A DNA stretch of 64,000 nucleotides, from the NCBI GenBank assembly GCA_020621965.1, contig JAHRYV010000009.1:18391-82390 (forward strand), given 5' to 3'. Under the pieces are notes generated by a model. It saw only the letters and a program-made list of their open reading frames with translations, did not search any database and was not told the DNA's origin. Position 1 is the first letter of the stretch. The number at the start of each line of letters is the position of its first letter. Origin of the DNA: Curvibacter sp. GTDB taxonomy: Bacteria > Pseudomonadota > Gammaproteobacteria > Burkholderiales > Burkholderiaceae_C. Position numbers and translations under genes: made by a program. Positions 36,731 to 47,820 of this stretch are shown here, one piece after another.

Positions 36731-37204
36731 ATGGCCAAAAAACCCGAAACACCCGCCCGCATCGCTGAAAACAAGAAGGCGGCCTTCAATTACTTCTTCG
36801 AGGAACGCTTCGAGGCCGGCATGGTGCTGGAGGGCTGGGAGGTCAAGGCCGTGCGCGAAGGCAAGGTCCAGCTGACCGACGGCTACGTGGTGATCCGCGG
36901 TGGCGAGCTCTACATCATCGGCGTCCTGATCAACCCGCTCAAGAGCGCCTCCACCCACGTCAACCCCGAAGCCGCGCGCACGCGCAAGCTGCTGCTGCAC
37001 AAGGAAGAGATCCGTCGCCTGATCGGCAAGGTCGAGCAAAAAGGCTACACCCTGGTGCCGATCAACCTGCACTGGAAGAACGGCCGCGTCAAATGCGAGA
37101 TCGCCCTGGCCAAGGGCAAGGCCGAACACGACAAGCGCGACACCATCAAGGACCGCGAAGGCAGGCGCGAGGTGGAGCGGGCCATGAAAAACCGCAGTCG
37201 CTGA
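36731..37204 (+). CDS. smpB: SsrA-binding protein SmpB
   Basis: The 157-residue protein binds tmRNA and is needed for trans-translation. [32 protein letters not shown] at the N terminus, [17 protein letters not shown], and the basic C-terminal tail [20 protein letters not shown] are diagnostic. The ATG at 36731 is the family start. No tmRNA gene was recognised in this window. Confidence 0.97.
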   Translation: MAKKPETPARIAENKKAAFNYFFEERFEAGMVLEGWEVKAVREGKVQLTDGYVVIRGGELYIIGVLINPLKSASTHVNPEAARTRKLLLHKEEIRRLIGKVEQKGYTLVPINLHWKNGRVKCEIALAKGKAEHDKRDTIKDREGRREVERAMKNRSR

Positions 37205-37221
37205 TTTTTCTGTGGCGGGCT

Positions 37222-37251
37222 GGAATAAACCCGGGTCGGCCAGCGTTTATC
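37222..37251 (+). promoter_or_regulatory. Candidate ECF sigma promoter
   Basis: GGAATAAA at 37222-37229 and CGTTTATC at 37244-37251, 14 bases apart, match the GGAAT / CGT architecture of extracytoplasmic-function sigma promoters. It lies about 40 bases upstream of the lipoprotein-sigma-anti-sigma genes, suggesting autoregulation by the sigma factor encoded there. No equivalent was found upstream of the paralogous lipoprotein at 39174. Confidence 0.55.
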
Positions 37252-37292
37252 TCTTTGTGCACGCCTTTGTGCGCAAACCACCGGAGATGAAC

Positions 37293-37688
37293 ATGCCATT
37301 GACCGCCTCCCGCGCCAAGCGCGCCTTCCTGACCCTTACCCTGAGCGCGGCCCTGCTGGCCGGCTGCGCTGCCATGGCCGGTGCCCCGGCCCAGGTGACC
37401 GATGGCGTGCTGACCGGCCCCACGGGCATGACCCTCTATACCTTCGACCGGGACGCGGCCGGCAGCGGCAAATCGGTCTGCAACGGCCCCTGCGCGACCA
37501 ACTGGCCGCCACTGCTGGCCGGAGACATGGACCAGGCCAGCGGCGACTACAGCATCATCACCCGCGACGACGGCAAGAAGCAGTGGGCCTTCAAGGGCAA
37601 GCCGCTGTACTACTGGAGCAAGGACAGCAAACCGGGCGACCGCACGGGGGACGGCGTCAACAAGGTCTGGCAGCTCGCGCGGCCTTGA
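37293..37688 (+). CDS. Secreted-repeat lipoprotein (COG4315-type), copy 1
   Basis: The product is a 131-residue lipoprotein with signal peptide and lipobox LLAGC (Cys about residue 22). The mature part has the repeat pattern GPTGMTLYTFDRDAAGSGKSVCNGPCATNWPPLLAG ... GKPLYYWSKDSKPGDRTGDGVNKVWQL, with a CNGPC cysteine pair. ATG 37293 is spaced six bases after GGAG; the in-frame ATG at 37287 directly abuts it. It precedes the sigma factor gene by 24 bases and is paralogous to the gene at 39174. Function unknown. Confidence 0.8.
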   Translation: MPLTASRAKRAFLTLTLSAALLAGCAAMAGAPAQVTDGVLTGPTGMTLYTFDRDAAGSGKSVCNGPCATNWPPLLAGDMDQASGDYSIITRDDGKKQWAFKGKPLYYWSKDSKPGDRTGDGVNKVWQLARP

Positions 37689-37712
37689 AGCCCGGGCTAT
37701 AACGCCTGAGTG

Positions 37713-38237
37713 ATGAACCGCCAGCCGCTGATCGACCAGATTCCCGCCTTGCGCCGCTACGCGCGCGCGCTGACCGGGGACGCCTGGGCGGCCGACGATC
37801 TGGTGCAGGACACGCTGGAGCGGGCCTGTGCCAAATGGCGTCTCTGGCTGGCGGGCTCGGATCTGCGGGCCTGGCTGTTCACGCTCATGCACAACCTGTA
37901 CGTGAGCCAGGTTCGCCACCGCCTGCGCCAGGGCGAGCTGGCCCAGCCGCAGGATCTGGCGGAGCTGGCCCAGGAACCGGCGGCGCCCGCCAGCGGCGCC
38001 GACAGCGCCATCGACCTGCAGCGCTGCCTGCTGCGCCTGCCCGAGGAGCAGCGCGTGGTGCTCCTGCTGGTCACGCTGGAAGACCTCTCTTATGCCGAGG
38101 TCGCACGGATCACGGGTGTGCCCGTGGGCACCGTGATGTCGCGCCTGTCGCGCGCACGCAGCCGGCTGCAGGAACTGATGGCGGCGTCCGCGGTTGCTGC
38201 CGGCTCCGTGGCCCCGCCCCTGCGGCGCCTGAAATGA
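37713..38237 (+). CDS. ECF-type RNA polymerase sigma factor
   Basis: The 174-residue protein has sigma region 2 (LRRYARALTGDAWAADDLVQDTLERACAKWRLW, and LRAWLFTLMHNLYVSQVRH) and region 4 (LPEEQRVVLLLVTLEDLSYAEVARITGVPVGTVMSRLSRARSRLQEL). It lacks regions 1 and 3, typical of the ECF group. The anti-sigma gene follows by 16 bases. It probably recognises the GGAATAAA/CGTTTATC sequence at 37222. The start is ATG 37713; a GTG three bases earlier is an alternative. Confidence 0.93.
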   Translation: MNRQPLIDQIPALRRYARALTGDAWAADDLVQDTLERACAKWRLWLAGSDLRAWLFTLMHNLYVSQVRHRLRQGELAQPQDLAELAQEPAAPASGADSAIDLQRCLLRLPEEQRVVLLLVTLEDLSYAEVARITGVPVGTVMSRLSRARSRLQELMAASAVAAGSVAPPLRRLK

Positions 38238-38253
38238 GGAACTGAAGATCGCC

Positions 38254-39063
38254 ATGGATAAGCGCCCCGCTCCCCCCGTCCTTGAAGAGGAACTGCATGC
38301 CCTGCTCGACGGCCGGCTCGACGCCACCGCGCGCACCGACCTTGAGCAGCGGCTGGCGCGGGACCCGGCGGCCAGCGCCACGCTGCAGGCCTGGCAAGGC
38401 CAACGCGAGGCCCTGCGCCGCCTGCATGGGGAGGTGCTGGACGAACCCGTGCCGGCGTCCCTGCTGGCGGCGGCCGGCCAGGCGCAACAGACCCGCGAGC
38501 AGCTGCAGCAATGGTGGCGCTGGGGCGGCGTGGCCGCCGGCGTGACCCTGGCCTTCGGCCTGGGCTGGTTCATGCACGGGCAACAGCCGCTGTCGCCGGG
38601 TTCCCAGCTGGCCCGCCAGCAGCCGGCACGCGAATTCGTGCAGCAGGCCGCCCTTGCCCACGCCGTTTATGCGCCAGAAGTTCGTCATCCGGTGGAGGTG
38701 GGCGCGGCGCAGGAGGAACACCTGGTGCAGTGGCTGTCCAAGCGCCTGGGCCGTCCGCTCAAGCTGCCCCGTCTGAACGAGCGGGGTTACGAGTTGATGG
38801 GCGGCCGCCTGCTGCCCGGCAGCGACGGTGCGCGGGCCCAGTTCATGTACCAGAATGCGGGCGGCGAACGGGTCACCCTGTACTTGGGCAGCACGCCCGG
38901 GCAGCTGGGGGCGGCGGCCGAGGTCACCGAATTCCGCTACAGCACCGACGGCCCGGTGCCCGGCTTCTACTGGGTCGACGAGGGCTTTGCCTATGCGCTG
39001 TCGGGCCCCTTGACACGCCAGCAGCTGCTGCAGCTGGCGCAGGCCGTCCATCACCAGTTGTGA
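38254..39063 (+). CDS. Membrane anti-sigma factor
   Basis: The 269-residue protein has a cytoplasmic N-terminal helical segment (LEEELHALLDGRLDATARTDLEQRLARDP, an anti-sigma domain pattern), one membrane helix at about residues 88-108 (GGVAAGVTLAFGLGWFM), and a periplasmic C-terminal domain. It should hold the preceding ECF sigma factor inactive until a periplasmic or envelope signal. It starts 16 bases after the sigma gene. No HXXXCXXC zinc motif is visible. Confidence 0.88.
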   Translation: MDKRPAPPVLEEELHALLDGRLDATARTDLEQRLARDPAASATLQAWQGQREALRRLHGEVLDEPVPASLLAAAGQAQQTREQLQQWWRWGGVAAGVTLAFGLGWFMHGQQPLSPGSQLARQQPAREFVQQAALAHAVYAPEVRHPVEVGAAQEEHLVQWLSKRLGRPLKLPRLNERGYELMGGRLLPGSDGARAQFMYQNAGGERVTLYLGSTPGQLGAAAEVTEFRYSTDGPVPGFYWVDEGFAYALSGPLTRQQLLQLAQAVHHQL

Positions 39064-39173
39064 GCCCAAGCCGCCGCCCCGTGCGGCTGACATGAAACTG
39101 CAATATCGCTGACATACAAACGGGGGGACGCCTGGGCGCTGAGCCAGGTGTTCTCAACCCTAGGAGTACCTGA

Positions 39174-39566
39174 ATGAAAAAATCGATTGTTATCCTGGCC
39201 TCTGTCGTGCTGGCCACCCTGCTGAGCGCCTGCGGCACCCTCTCCGGCTCGGCTTCCGGCAGCCTGCCCTCCAAGGCGGCCGACGGCACCCTGGTCGGCG
39301 CCAACGGCATGACCCTGTACACCTTCAAGAAGGACGGCAAGAACACGGGCATGTCGGAGTGTTATGAGCAGTGCGCCACCAACTGGCCGCCGCTGACGGT
39401 CCAGCCCGATGAGCACCCGACCCAGGAGTACACCCAGATCATCCGCATGGATGGCAGCCGCCAGTGGGCCTACCAGGGCCAGCCGCTCTATTTCTACGCC
39501 AAGGATGCCAAGCCCGGCGACAAGCTGGGTGATGGCGTGGGTGGCAACTGGAACGTCGCCAAATAA
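39174..39566 (+). CDS. Secreted-repeat lipoprotein (COG4315-type), copy 2
   Basis: A 130-residue lipoprotein (lipobox LLSAC, Cys about residue 20) paralogous to the one at 37293. It shares GANGMTLYTFKKD, CYEQCATNWPP, QWAYQGQPLYFYAKDAKPGDKLGDGVGGNW. TAGGAG lies seven bases before the start ATG. It is separated from the anti-sigma gene by 110 bases, which may hold its own promoter. The strong terminator at 39616 follows it. Confidence 0.82.
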   Translation: MKKSIVILASVVLATLLSACGTLSGSASGSLPSKAADGTLVGANGMTLYTFKKDGKNTGMSECYEQCATNWPPLTVQPDEHPTQEYTQIIRMDGSRQWAYQGQPLYFYAKDAKPGDKLGDGVGGNWNVAK

Positions 39567-39615
39567 GCACCTGTCCCCGCCGGGGGCGATGTTTCCCGAC
39601 CCCCGTGCGGACAAC

Positions 39616-39641
39616 AAAAACCGTGGCGCGCCACGGTTTTT
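39616..39641. terminator. Bidirectional intrinsic terminator
   Basis: A perfect 11-base stem (AAAAACCGTGG / CCACGGTTTTT) with loop CGCG, followed by a run of T on both strands. It ends the lipoprotein transcript on the + strand and the enoyl-CoA hydratase-like transcript on the - strand. Confidence 0.9.
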
Positions 39642-39642
39642 T

Positions 39643-40758
39643 TTATTTCAGCCCCGCCAGCGGGTGCGCGTGCGCCGGCCAGGGCGAGACGAAAAAGCCC
39701 TCCACCATCGCGGGCGTGACATCTTCCAGCTGGGCGGGCTGCCATCTCGGCGCGCGGTCCTTGTCGATCACCAGGGCGCGGATGCCTTCCATGGTGTCGG
39801 TCGCGGTCATGAAACGCTCCAGGTGGCGCGTGTTGAAGCAGTGGCGCACCATGTCGCGCTCCATGCGCAGTTCGTCGGCCAGCGACATGCCAGCACCGCG
39901 GCGGATCTGCTCCAGCGTCACCTGCAGCATCAGCGGTGCATGGGTGCGCAAGGCCTTGACGGTGCTGGCCGCCCACTCGCCGCTTTCCTCTTCCAGTGCC
40001 AACACGATGTGCAGCACGTCCGGCTGCTCGAAGCAGCGGGCGATGGTGTCCAGCGGCAAGGTCGCGGCGGGCGCTGGTGCGAGGTAGTTCTGCTGCCAGG
40101 CCTGCAGGGCCGCCGCGTCGAAACGCGGCTGGGTCGCCAGCACATCCCAGGCCTCGCCCAGGCGGGCGGCATCGAAACAGCAGTCGGCCAGTTGCAGGGC
40201 CAGCGCATCGCCGGCGCCGACGACCTCGCTGGTCAGGGCCAGCCACTCGCCGCCATGACGCGGGCAACGGGCCAGGAACCAGCCACCGCCCACATCGGGG
40301 AACAGGCCGATATTGGTCTCGGGCATGGCCATCTTGGTGCGCGGCGTGACGATGCGCAGCTTGGCGCCTTGAGAAATCCCCATGCCACCGCCCATCACGA
40401 TGCCGTCCATGAAGGCGATGTAGGGTTTGGGGTAATGGTGGATCAGGTGGTTGAGCGCGTATTCCTCGGTGAAGAAGTCTTCCAGCTCGGCGTCGCCACG
40501 CAGCATGGCCTGGTGGAAGAAGCGGATGTCACCACCGGCGCAGAAGGCACCGAAGGGCCCCTCCTTGCCCATGCCGCGGATCGCCACGGCCTGCACGGCC
40601 GGATCGTCGCGCCAGGCCAGCAGCGTGGCGGCCAGGGCACGGATCATGGGCAGGGACAGCGCGTTGAGCGCGCGCGGGCGGTTCAGCGTGATGCAGCCGA
40701 GCTGGCCGCGAACTTCGGTTTGCACCTCGGGACAGGTGTAGGCAATCGTATGTGTCAT
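39643..40758 (-). CDS. Enoyl-CoA hydratase / 3-hydroxyisobutyryl-CoA hydrolase-like protein
   Basis: The 371-residue protein is a crotonase of the hydrolase-like long subgroup: CITLNRPRALNALSLPMI, FCAGGDIRFFHQAMLRGD (oxyanion hole), IVMGGGMGISQGAKLRIVTPRTKMAMPETNIGLFPDVGGGWFLAR. The C-terminal ERFMTATDTMEGIRALVIDKDRAPRW is typical of 3-hydroxyisobutyryl-CoA hydrolases in valine breakdown. Start at ATG 40758, four bases overlapping the eamA stop and with GGAAC upstream. It probably forms an operon with the EamA transporter gene. Confidence 0.9.
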   Translation of the reverse strand: MTHTIAYTCPEVQTEVRGQLGCITLNRPRALNALSLPMIRALAATLLAWRDDPAVQAVAIRGMGKEGPFGAFCAGGDIRFFHQAMLRGDAELEDFFTEEYALNHLIHHYPKPYIAFMDGIVMGGGMGISQGAKLRIVTPRTKMAMPETNIGLFPDVGGGWFLARCPRHGGEWLALTSEVVGAGDALALQLADCCFDAARLGEAWDVLATQPRFDAAALQAWQQNYLAPAPAATLPLDTIARCFEQPDVLHIVLALEEESGEWAASTVKALRTHAPLMLQVTLEQIRRGAGMSLADELRMERDMVRHCFNTRHLERFMTATDTMEGIRALVIDKDRAPRWQPAQLEDVTPAMVEGFFVSPWPAHAHPLAGLK

Positions 40759-41630
40759 CGTTTCTTGTTCCAGACCAACCATTCGTTCATCAGCAAGGCG
40801 CTCAGCACCAGCGCGCCCCCTTGCAGCACGGCCACCCCCGGCCGTTCACCAGCACCGAGCCAGACCAGCAGGATGCCGAAGAGGATTTCCAGCTGGGCCA
40901 GCAGCGAGATCTCGGGCGCCTTGAGCACGCGCGCGCAGATCACCAGCAGCGTACACGGAACGGCCAGCTGCACCAGTCCCAGAAGTGCCAGCAGGCCGAG
41001 GTCGTGCGCCGTGGCCTGCAGGGGCAGCGCCAAAGGCAGCGTGGCCAGCGCGGAAAAGACGCCGCCGACCAGCACCGAGGGGATCAGGTCCACGTCCTCC
41101 CCCTGGGCGTGGGCGTGCTGCACCACGATCCAGTTGATGGCCGCCGTCAACGGCACGAACAGGGCCACGACCAGGCCCTGCCAGGCGCCGCCGTCGAGCT
41201 GGCGGCCGAACATCCAGACCGTGCCCAGGCCCGCCAGCACAATGGCCAGCCAGGTAAACCAGGCGATGCGCTGGCGCAGGAAAACGCGCGCCAGCAGCGC
41301 GGTCAGCAGCGGATTGAGGGAGGAGATCACCAGCACCCCGGCCACGCTGGTCATGGTCAGCGCCAGCATGAAGGAGGTGAACATGGCGCTCCAGCACAGG
41401 CCCGACCACCACAAGGCGGCCGGCGCCGTGCGCAGCTGGCGCCAGACCGTGGCCGGGCCGCGCCACAGCGGCAGGATGAGCAGCAGCGACAGCGCGGTGA
41501 AGAAGCTGCGCCAGAAAGTGACCTCGAAGCTGCGCGCCGCCTCCAGCTGGCGCGTGACAACACCGGCGATGGACCACATCAGGGTCACCGCCACCATCAT
41601 CCACACGGCACGCCGGTGCGTCAGCCTCAA
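40755..41630 (-). CDS. EamA-family (DMT) transporter
   Basis: The 291-residue protein has about ten hydrophobic segments and the internal duplication of the DMT superfamily (EamA): AVWMMVAVTLMWSIAGVVTRQLE at the start, FTSFMLALTMTSVAGVLVISSLNPLLTALLARVFLRQRI as the end of the first half. It would export or import a small metabolite across the inner membrane; substrate unknown. Its stop overlaps the start of the crotonase gene by 4 bases. Confidence 0.9.
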   Translation of the reverse strand: MRLTHRRAVWMMVAVTLMWSIAGVVTRQLEAARSFEVTFWRSFFTALSLLLILPLWRGPATVWRQLRTAPAALWWSGLCWSAMFTSFMLALTMTSVAGVLVISSLNPLLTALLARVFLRQRIAWFTWLAIVLAGLGTVWMFGRQLDGGAWQGLVVALFVPLTAAINWIVVQHAHAQGEDVDLIPSVLVGGVFSALATLPLALPLQATAHDLGLLALLGLVQLAVPCTLLVICARVLKAPEISLLAQLEILFGILLVWLGAGERPGVAVLQGGALVLSALLMNEWLVWNKKR

Positions 41631-41689
41631 TTTCTTGATCCGTCGGTATTGACGACCAAGCGACGGGTTCCCAGTTGCCTATCCGGGGG

Positions 41690-41766
41690 ACGCCGTGGAA
41701 CCGGCTTTGCCGGGCCACTGGCGTCGTCCCCCTTCCAGGGGGAAGGCGGCCGCAGGCCGACTCAGG
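41690..41766. repeat. G/C-rich intergenic repeat with hairpin, downstream of typA
   Basis: This gap between the typA stop and the eamA start contains a stretch of the kind common between genes in Comamonadaceae, with a compact hairpin CCCCCT-TCC-AGGGGG at 41728-41742. It may double as the typA terminator. Recognition is by resemblance; no alignment was made. Confidence 0.4.
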
Positions 41767-41769
41767 GGG

Positions 41770-43595
<1,826 letters not shown>

Positions 43596-43599
<4 letters not shown>

Positions 43600-44546
43600 G
43601 GTTGGCTCTCCAGGATTTGTTGGATTTCGATCGGGCTCAACAGGCGCCCGGGTATGAGTTCACCGGCCTTGACATGGGCGGTGCCCAGCAAGGTGCGGGG
43701 GTGGTCGCCGTAGACGGCCACTTGTTCGGCATCCGGCCAGCTGCCGCGGCGGCGCAGGCCGCTGAGGAAACGACCGGCATTTTCGTCGTCCAGCGTGACG
43801 GCGGCATGACCTTCCAGCAGCACGTCCACCGGCTTGAGTTGCCGGGGACGTTCGGCCTCGTCCAGGGCTTCGAGCCCTTCCAGGGTCACGCACTGGCTTT
43901 GCTCGAAGGGCCCGGTCGCAATGCGGCGCAGTGCCACCAGATGGCCGCCGCAGCCCAGGGCTTCCCCGATGTCTTCACCGAGGGTGCGGATGTAGGTGCC
44001 CTTGCTGCACTGCACGCGCAGGCGCAGGAAGGGTTCCTCGCCCTGCAACTGGACGTCCAGCAGCTCCAGCTCGTGGATGACCACGTCGCGGGGCTCCCGC
44101 TCCACCGTTTCGCCCTCGCGGGCATATTCGTACAGCGCCTTGCCGTCCTTCTTCAGGGCGCTGTGCATGGGTGGGATTTGGCGGATCGGTCCCATGAACC
44201 GGTCCAGCACCTCGACCACCTGGCCCAGGGTGCAGGTCACCGGACGCGTCTCGATGACCTCGCCTTCGGCGTCGGCCGTGCTGGTACGCACGCCCAGGCG
44301 TACCGTAGTCTCGTAGGTCTTGTCGGCGTCCAGGTGCAACTGGCTGAATTTGGTGGCGGCGCCAAAGCAGATGGGCAGCACGCCCGTGGCCAGCGGGTCC
44401 AGCGTGCCGGTGTGGCCGGCCTTTTCGGCGCGCAGCAGCCACTTGGCCTTCTGCAAGGCGTTGTTGCTCGAGAGTCCGAGCGGTTTGTCCAGCAAGAGCA
44501 CCCCATGCACAGGGCGCCGTTGCACCCTGGTGCGTGGCGCTTGCAT
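43596..44546 (-). CDS. truB: tRNA pseudouridine(55) synthase TruB
   Basis: The 316-residue enzyme has the TruB pattern: [23 protein letters not shown], and the catalytic Asp segment [25 protein letters not shown], followed by [23 protein letters not shown]. It makes pseudouridine 55 in the T loop. Downstream of rbfA by 2 bases, upstream of typA with a 4-base overlap. Confidence 0.96.
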
Positions 44547-44548
44547 GC

Positions 44549-44923
44549 TTATCCCTCGTCTTTGGAACGCGATGCGACCGCCTGCGCGATCAAAGCATTC
44601 ATGTCGGCGGCCCGCTCGGTGGTGCGGTCGAACAGGAAGTGCAGGGTCGGCACGGTGTGGATGTGCAGGCGCTTGAACAGGCCGTTGCGCAGGAAACCGG
44701 CGGCCTGGTTCAGGGCATCCTGTGTTTCCTGCGGGTCACCGACCAGCACGCTGAACCACACCTTGGCATGCGCGTAGTCGGGGGTGACCTCCACGCTTTG
44801 CAGCGTCACCATGCCCACGCGCGGGTCTTTCAACTCGCGCGCGATCAACTCCGTCAGATCGCGCTGGATCTGATCGGCGACCTTGAAGCCGCGGTTCGGA
44901 GTGGATGACTTCTTCGCTGCCAT
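44549..44923 (-). CDS. rbfA: 30S ribosome-binding factor RbfA
   Basis: The 124-residue protein has the RbfA pattern ([69 protein letters not shown]). It assists late 16S maturation. It sits between infB (5-base gap) and truB as in most proteobacteria. Confidence 0.96.
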   Translation of the reverse strand: MAAKKSSTPNRGFKVADQIQRDLTELIARELKDPRVGMVTLQSVEVTPDYAHAKVWFSVLVGDPQETQDALNQAAGFLRNGLFKRLHIHTVPTLHFLFDRTTERAADMNALIAQAVASRSKDEG

Positions 44924-44928
44924 GGTGC

Positions 44929-47796
44929 TTACAGGGTACGGGCGATTTCCTTGATCTCGAAGAACTCCAGCTGATCACCTTCCTTGATGTCGTTGTAGTT
45001 CTTGAGCTTGATACCGCACTCGAAGCCTTCCTTGACCTCGCGCACATCGTCCTTCATGCGCTTGAGGGAGTCGAGCTCGCCGGTGTAGATCACCACGTTG
45101 TCGCGCAGCAGGCGGAAATGCGCGCTGCGGGTTACATGGCCGGAGGTCACCATACAGCCGGCCACGGTGCCGATCTTGGAGGCGACGAACACGGTGCGGA
45201 TCTCGGCCATGCCGATGACCTCTTCGCGCTTCTCCGGCGCCAGCATGCCCGACATGGCCGCCTTCAACTCATCCACGGCGTCGTAGATGATGTTGTAGTA
45301 GCGGATCTCGACGTCATTGCCTTCGGCCAGCTTGCGCGCCCCGGCGTCAGCCCGGGTGTTGAAGCCGATGATGATGGCCTTGGAGGCGATCGCCAGGTTG
45401 ACGTCGGACTCGCTGATGCCGCCGACGGCCGCATAGACCAGCTGCACCTTGACCTCGTCGGTCGAGAGCTTGAGCAGAGAGGCGGCCAGCGCTTCCTGCG
45501 AGCCCTGCACGTCGGCCTTGACGATGATGGGCACCGTCTTGACTTCACCGGCGGAGATGTCGGAGAACATGTTCTCCAGCTTGGCTGCCTGTTGCTTGGC
45601 CAGCTTGGTGTTGCGGAACTTGCCGGCCCGGTAGGTGGCGATCTCGCGCGCGCGGCGCTCGTCGGACAGCACCATGAACTCGTCGCCGGCCTGCGGCACT
45701 TCGGTCAGACCCTGGATTTCCACCGGGATGGACGGACCGGCCGACTTGATCGGCTTGCCGTTTTCGTCCAGCATGGCGCGCACGCGGCCATAGGTCTGGC
45801 CGGCCAGCACCACGTCGCCAGTCTTGAGCGTGCCGGTCTGCACCAGCACGGTCGCCACCGGGCCGCGGCCCTTGTCCAGCTTGGCCTCGATCACCAGGCC
45901 CTTGGCCATGGCATCGACCGGGGCCTTGAGCTCCAGCACCTCGGCCTGCAGCAGCACCTGCTCCAGCAGGGCATCGATGCCCTGGCCGGTCTTGGCCGAG
46001 ACGGGCACGAAAGGCGAGTCACCGCCGAATTCCTCCGGCACCACCTCTTCCACCACCAGTTCCTGCTTGACGCGGTCCGGGTTGGCATCGGGCTTGTCGA
46101 TCTTGTTGATGGCCACGACGATCGGAACGCCGGCCGCCTTGGCGTGCTTGATGGCTTCGCGGGTCTGCGGCATGACGCCGTCGTCGGCGGCCACCACCAG
46201 GATCACGATGTCGGTGGCCTGGGCGCCGCGGGCACGCATGGCCGTGAAAGCCTCGTGGCCCGGGGTGTCCAGGAAGGACACCATGCCGCGCGGGGTTTCC
46301 ACGTGGTAGGCGCCGATGTGCTGCGTGATGCCGCCGGCCTCGCCCGCGGCCACCTTGGCGCGGCGAATGTAGTCCAGCAGCGAGGTCTTGCCGTGGTCGA
46401 CGTGGCCCATGACGGTCACCACCGGGGCGCGCGGCAGCGCTTCGCCGTGCTGCTCCGACACTTCCTCGTCGGTGAAGGCTTCCGGATCGTCCAGCGCCGC
46501 CACGATGGCCTTGTGGCCCATTTCCTCGACCACGATCATGGCCGTGTCCTGGTCCAGCGGCTGGTTGATGGTGACCATCTGGCCCAGCTTCATCAGGTGC
46601 TTGATGACCTCGGAGGCCTTGACCGCCATCTTGTGCGCCAGCTCGGCCACGGTGATGGTCTCGGGCACGTGCACCTCGAGGATGCGCGCCTCCACCGGAG
46701 CGGCCTGCGTCTGATGATCATCGCGTTCGTGGCCGCGCCGGCCCTTGGGGCCGCCGCGCCAGCTGCTGCGACCCACGCCACCGCTGCTGTCGCCGCGGGT
46801 CGGGATGGCCTTTTTCTTGGCCGGGTCACCCGCCCAGCTGCTCGACAGCTTGGCCGACTTGACTTCCTTGCCGGCACCGGCCGGCGCAGCGGCACCGGTA
46901 CCTGCCGGCTTGACCGGTTTGGCGACCGTGCTGCCAGCCGCCGGCTTGTGCAGCGTGCCTTTCTTGGCGCCGGCCTCGGCGGCGGGCTTCGGCTCTTCCT
47001 TCTTGACCACCGGCGGCGCCTTCTTGGCGGGGGTGGCCATCATGGAGCGGATGGCGGCGGCTTCGGCCTCGGCCTTGCGGCGGCGCTCATCCAGATCACG
47101 TGCCCGGGCTGTTTCCTCGTCGGCACGGGCCTTGGATTCGGCGGCGGCCTTCTCCCGCGCCTCGGCCTGCGCCGCCACACGTGCGGCGGCCGCAGCGGCG
47201 GCCTCGGTGCTGGCCTCGACCTTGCTGGTCGACGCCAGGGCCTTCTTCTGTTCCTCGGCGGCGGCATAGCTGGCGGCGCGCTCTTCGGCTTCGCGTTCGC
47301 GCTTCTCCGCCTCTTCGCGCTGACGGCGCTTCTCGATCAGATCTTCTTCCTGGCGGCGGATCAGCTCGGCCTGGCGGCGCGCCTCTTCCTCGCGGCGGAC
47401 CAGCTCGGCATTGTCGACCACGGGGGCGGCCGGTGCGGCGGCCTGGACTTCGGCGGGAGACTCGGGGCCAGCGCCCTCGGCCACTTCGGAGCCGTCCTCG
47501 CGACGGACGAAGGTGCGCTTCTTGCGGACTTCGACCTGGATGGTGCGGGCCTTGCCCGTGGCATCGGCCTGTTTGATCTCGCTGGTCGACTTCTTGACCA
47601 GCGTGATCTTCTTGCGCTCGGGCGCGGCGGTGCCGTGGCTGGCCTGCAGGTGGCTCAGCAGGCGCTGTTTGTCGGCATCGGTCAGCGTGTCGGAGGCCGT
47701 GGCCTTGGCCACGCCGGCAGCCTTGAGCTGCTCAAGCAGGGTTTCGTTTGATTTCTTGAGTTCGGCTGCAAACTCGGAGACGGTCGTACTGGACAT
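44929..47796 (-). CDS. infB: Translation initiation factor IF-2
   Basis: The 955-residue factor has an N-terminal IF2 domain, a long Ala/Glu/Lys-rich charged linker (about residues 80-340), the IF2 N2 domain, and the G domain with [17 protein letters not shown] near residue 460, [10 protein letters not shown] and NKIDKP. The C-terminal IF2 domains end in [30 protein letters not shown]. It loads initiator tRNA on the ribosome. Confidence 0.97.
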   Translation of the reverse strand: MSSTTVSEFAAELKKSNETLLEQLKAAGVAKATASDTLTDADKQRLLSHLQASHGTAAPERKKITLVKKSTSEIKQADATGKARTIQVEVRKKRTFVRREDGSEVAEGAGPESPAEVQAAAPAAPVVDNAELVRREEEARRQAELIRRQEEDLIEKRRQREEAEKREREAEERAASYAAAEEQKKALASTSKVEASTEAAAAAAARVAAQAEAREKAAAESKARADEETARARDLDERRRKAEAEAAAIRSMMATPAKKAPPVVKKEEPKPAAEAGAKKGTLHKPAAGSTVAKPVKPAGTGAAAPAGAGKEVKSAKLSSSWAGDPAKKKAIPTRGDSSGGVGRSSWRGGPKGRRGHERDDHQTQAAPVEARILEVHVPETITVAELAHKMAVKASEVIKHLMKLGQMVTINQPLDQDTAMIVVEEMGHKAIVAALDDPEAFTDEEVSEQHGEALPRAPVVTVMGHVDHGKTSLLDYIRRAKVAAGEAGGITQHIGAYHVETPRGMVSFLDTPGHEAFTAMRARGAQATDIVILVVAADDGVMPQTREAIKHAKAAGVPIVVAINKIDKPDANPDRVKQELVVEEVVPEEFGGDSPFVPVSAKTGQGIDALLEQVLLQAEVLELKAPVDAMAKGLVIEAKLDKGRGPVATVLVQTGTLKTGDVVLAGQTYGRVRAMLDENGKPIKSAGPSIPVEIQGLTEVPQAGDEFMVLSDERRAREIATYRAGKFRNTKLAKQQAAKLENMFSDISAGEVKTVPIIVKADVQGSQEALAASLLKLSTDEVKVQLVYAAVGGISESDVNLAIASKAIIIGFNTRADAGARKLAEGNDVEIRYYNIIYDAVDELKAAMSGMLAPEKREEVIGMAEIRTVFVASKIGTVAGCMVTSGHVTRSAHFRLLRDNVVIYTGELDSLKRMKDDVREVKEGFECGIKLKNYNDIKEGDQLEFFEIKEIARTL

Positions 47797-47820
47797 TTGT
47801 TGTGTAACCTTTCATGACCG

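Noticed and set aside
44905..47751. 948-residue open frame on the + strand opposite infB
   Set aside because: It is the antisense shadow of infB, with His/Gly/Leu-rich meaningless sequence; high GC content keeps the opposite frames open.
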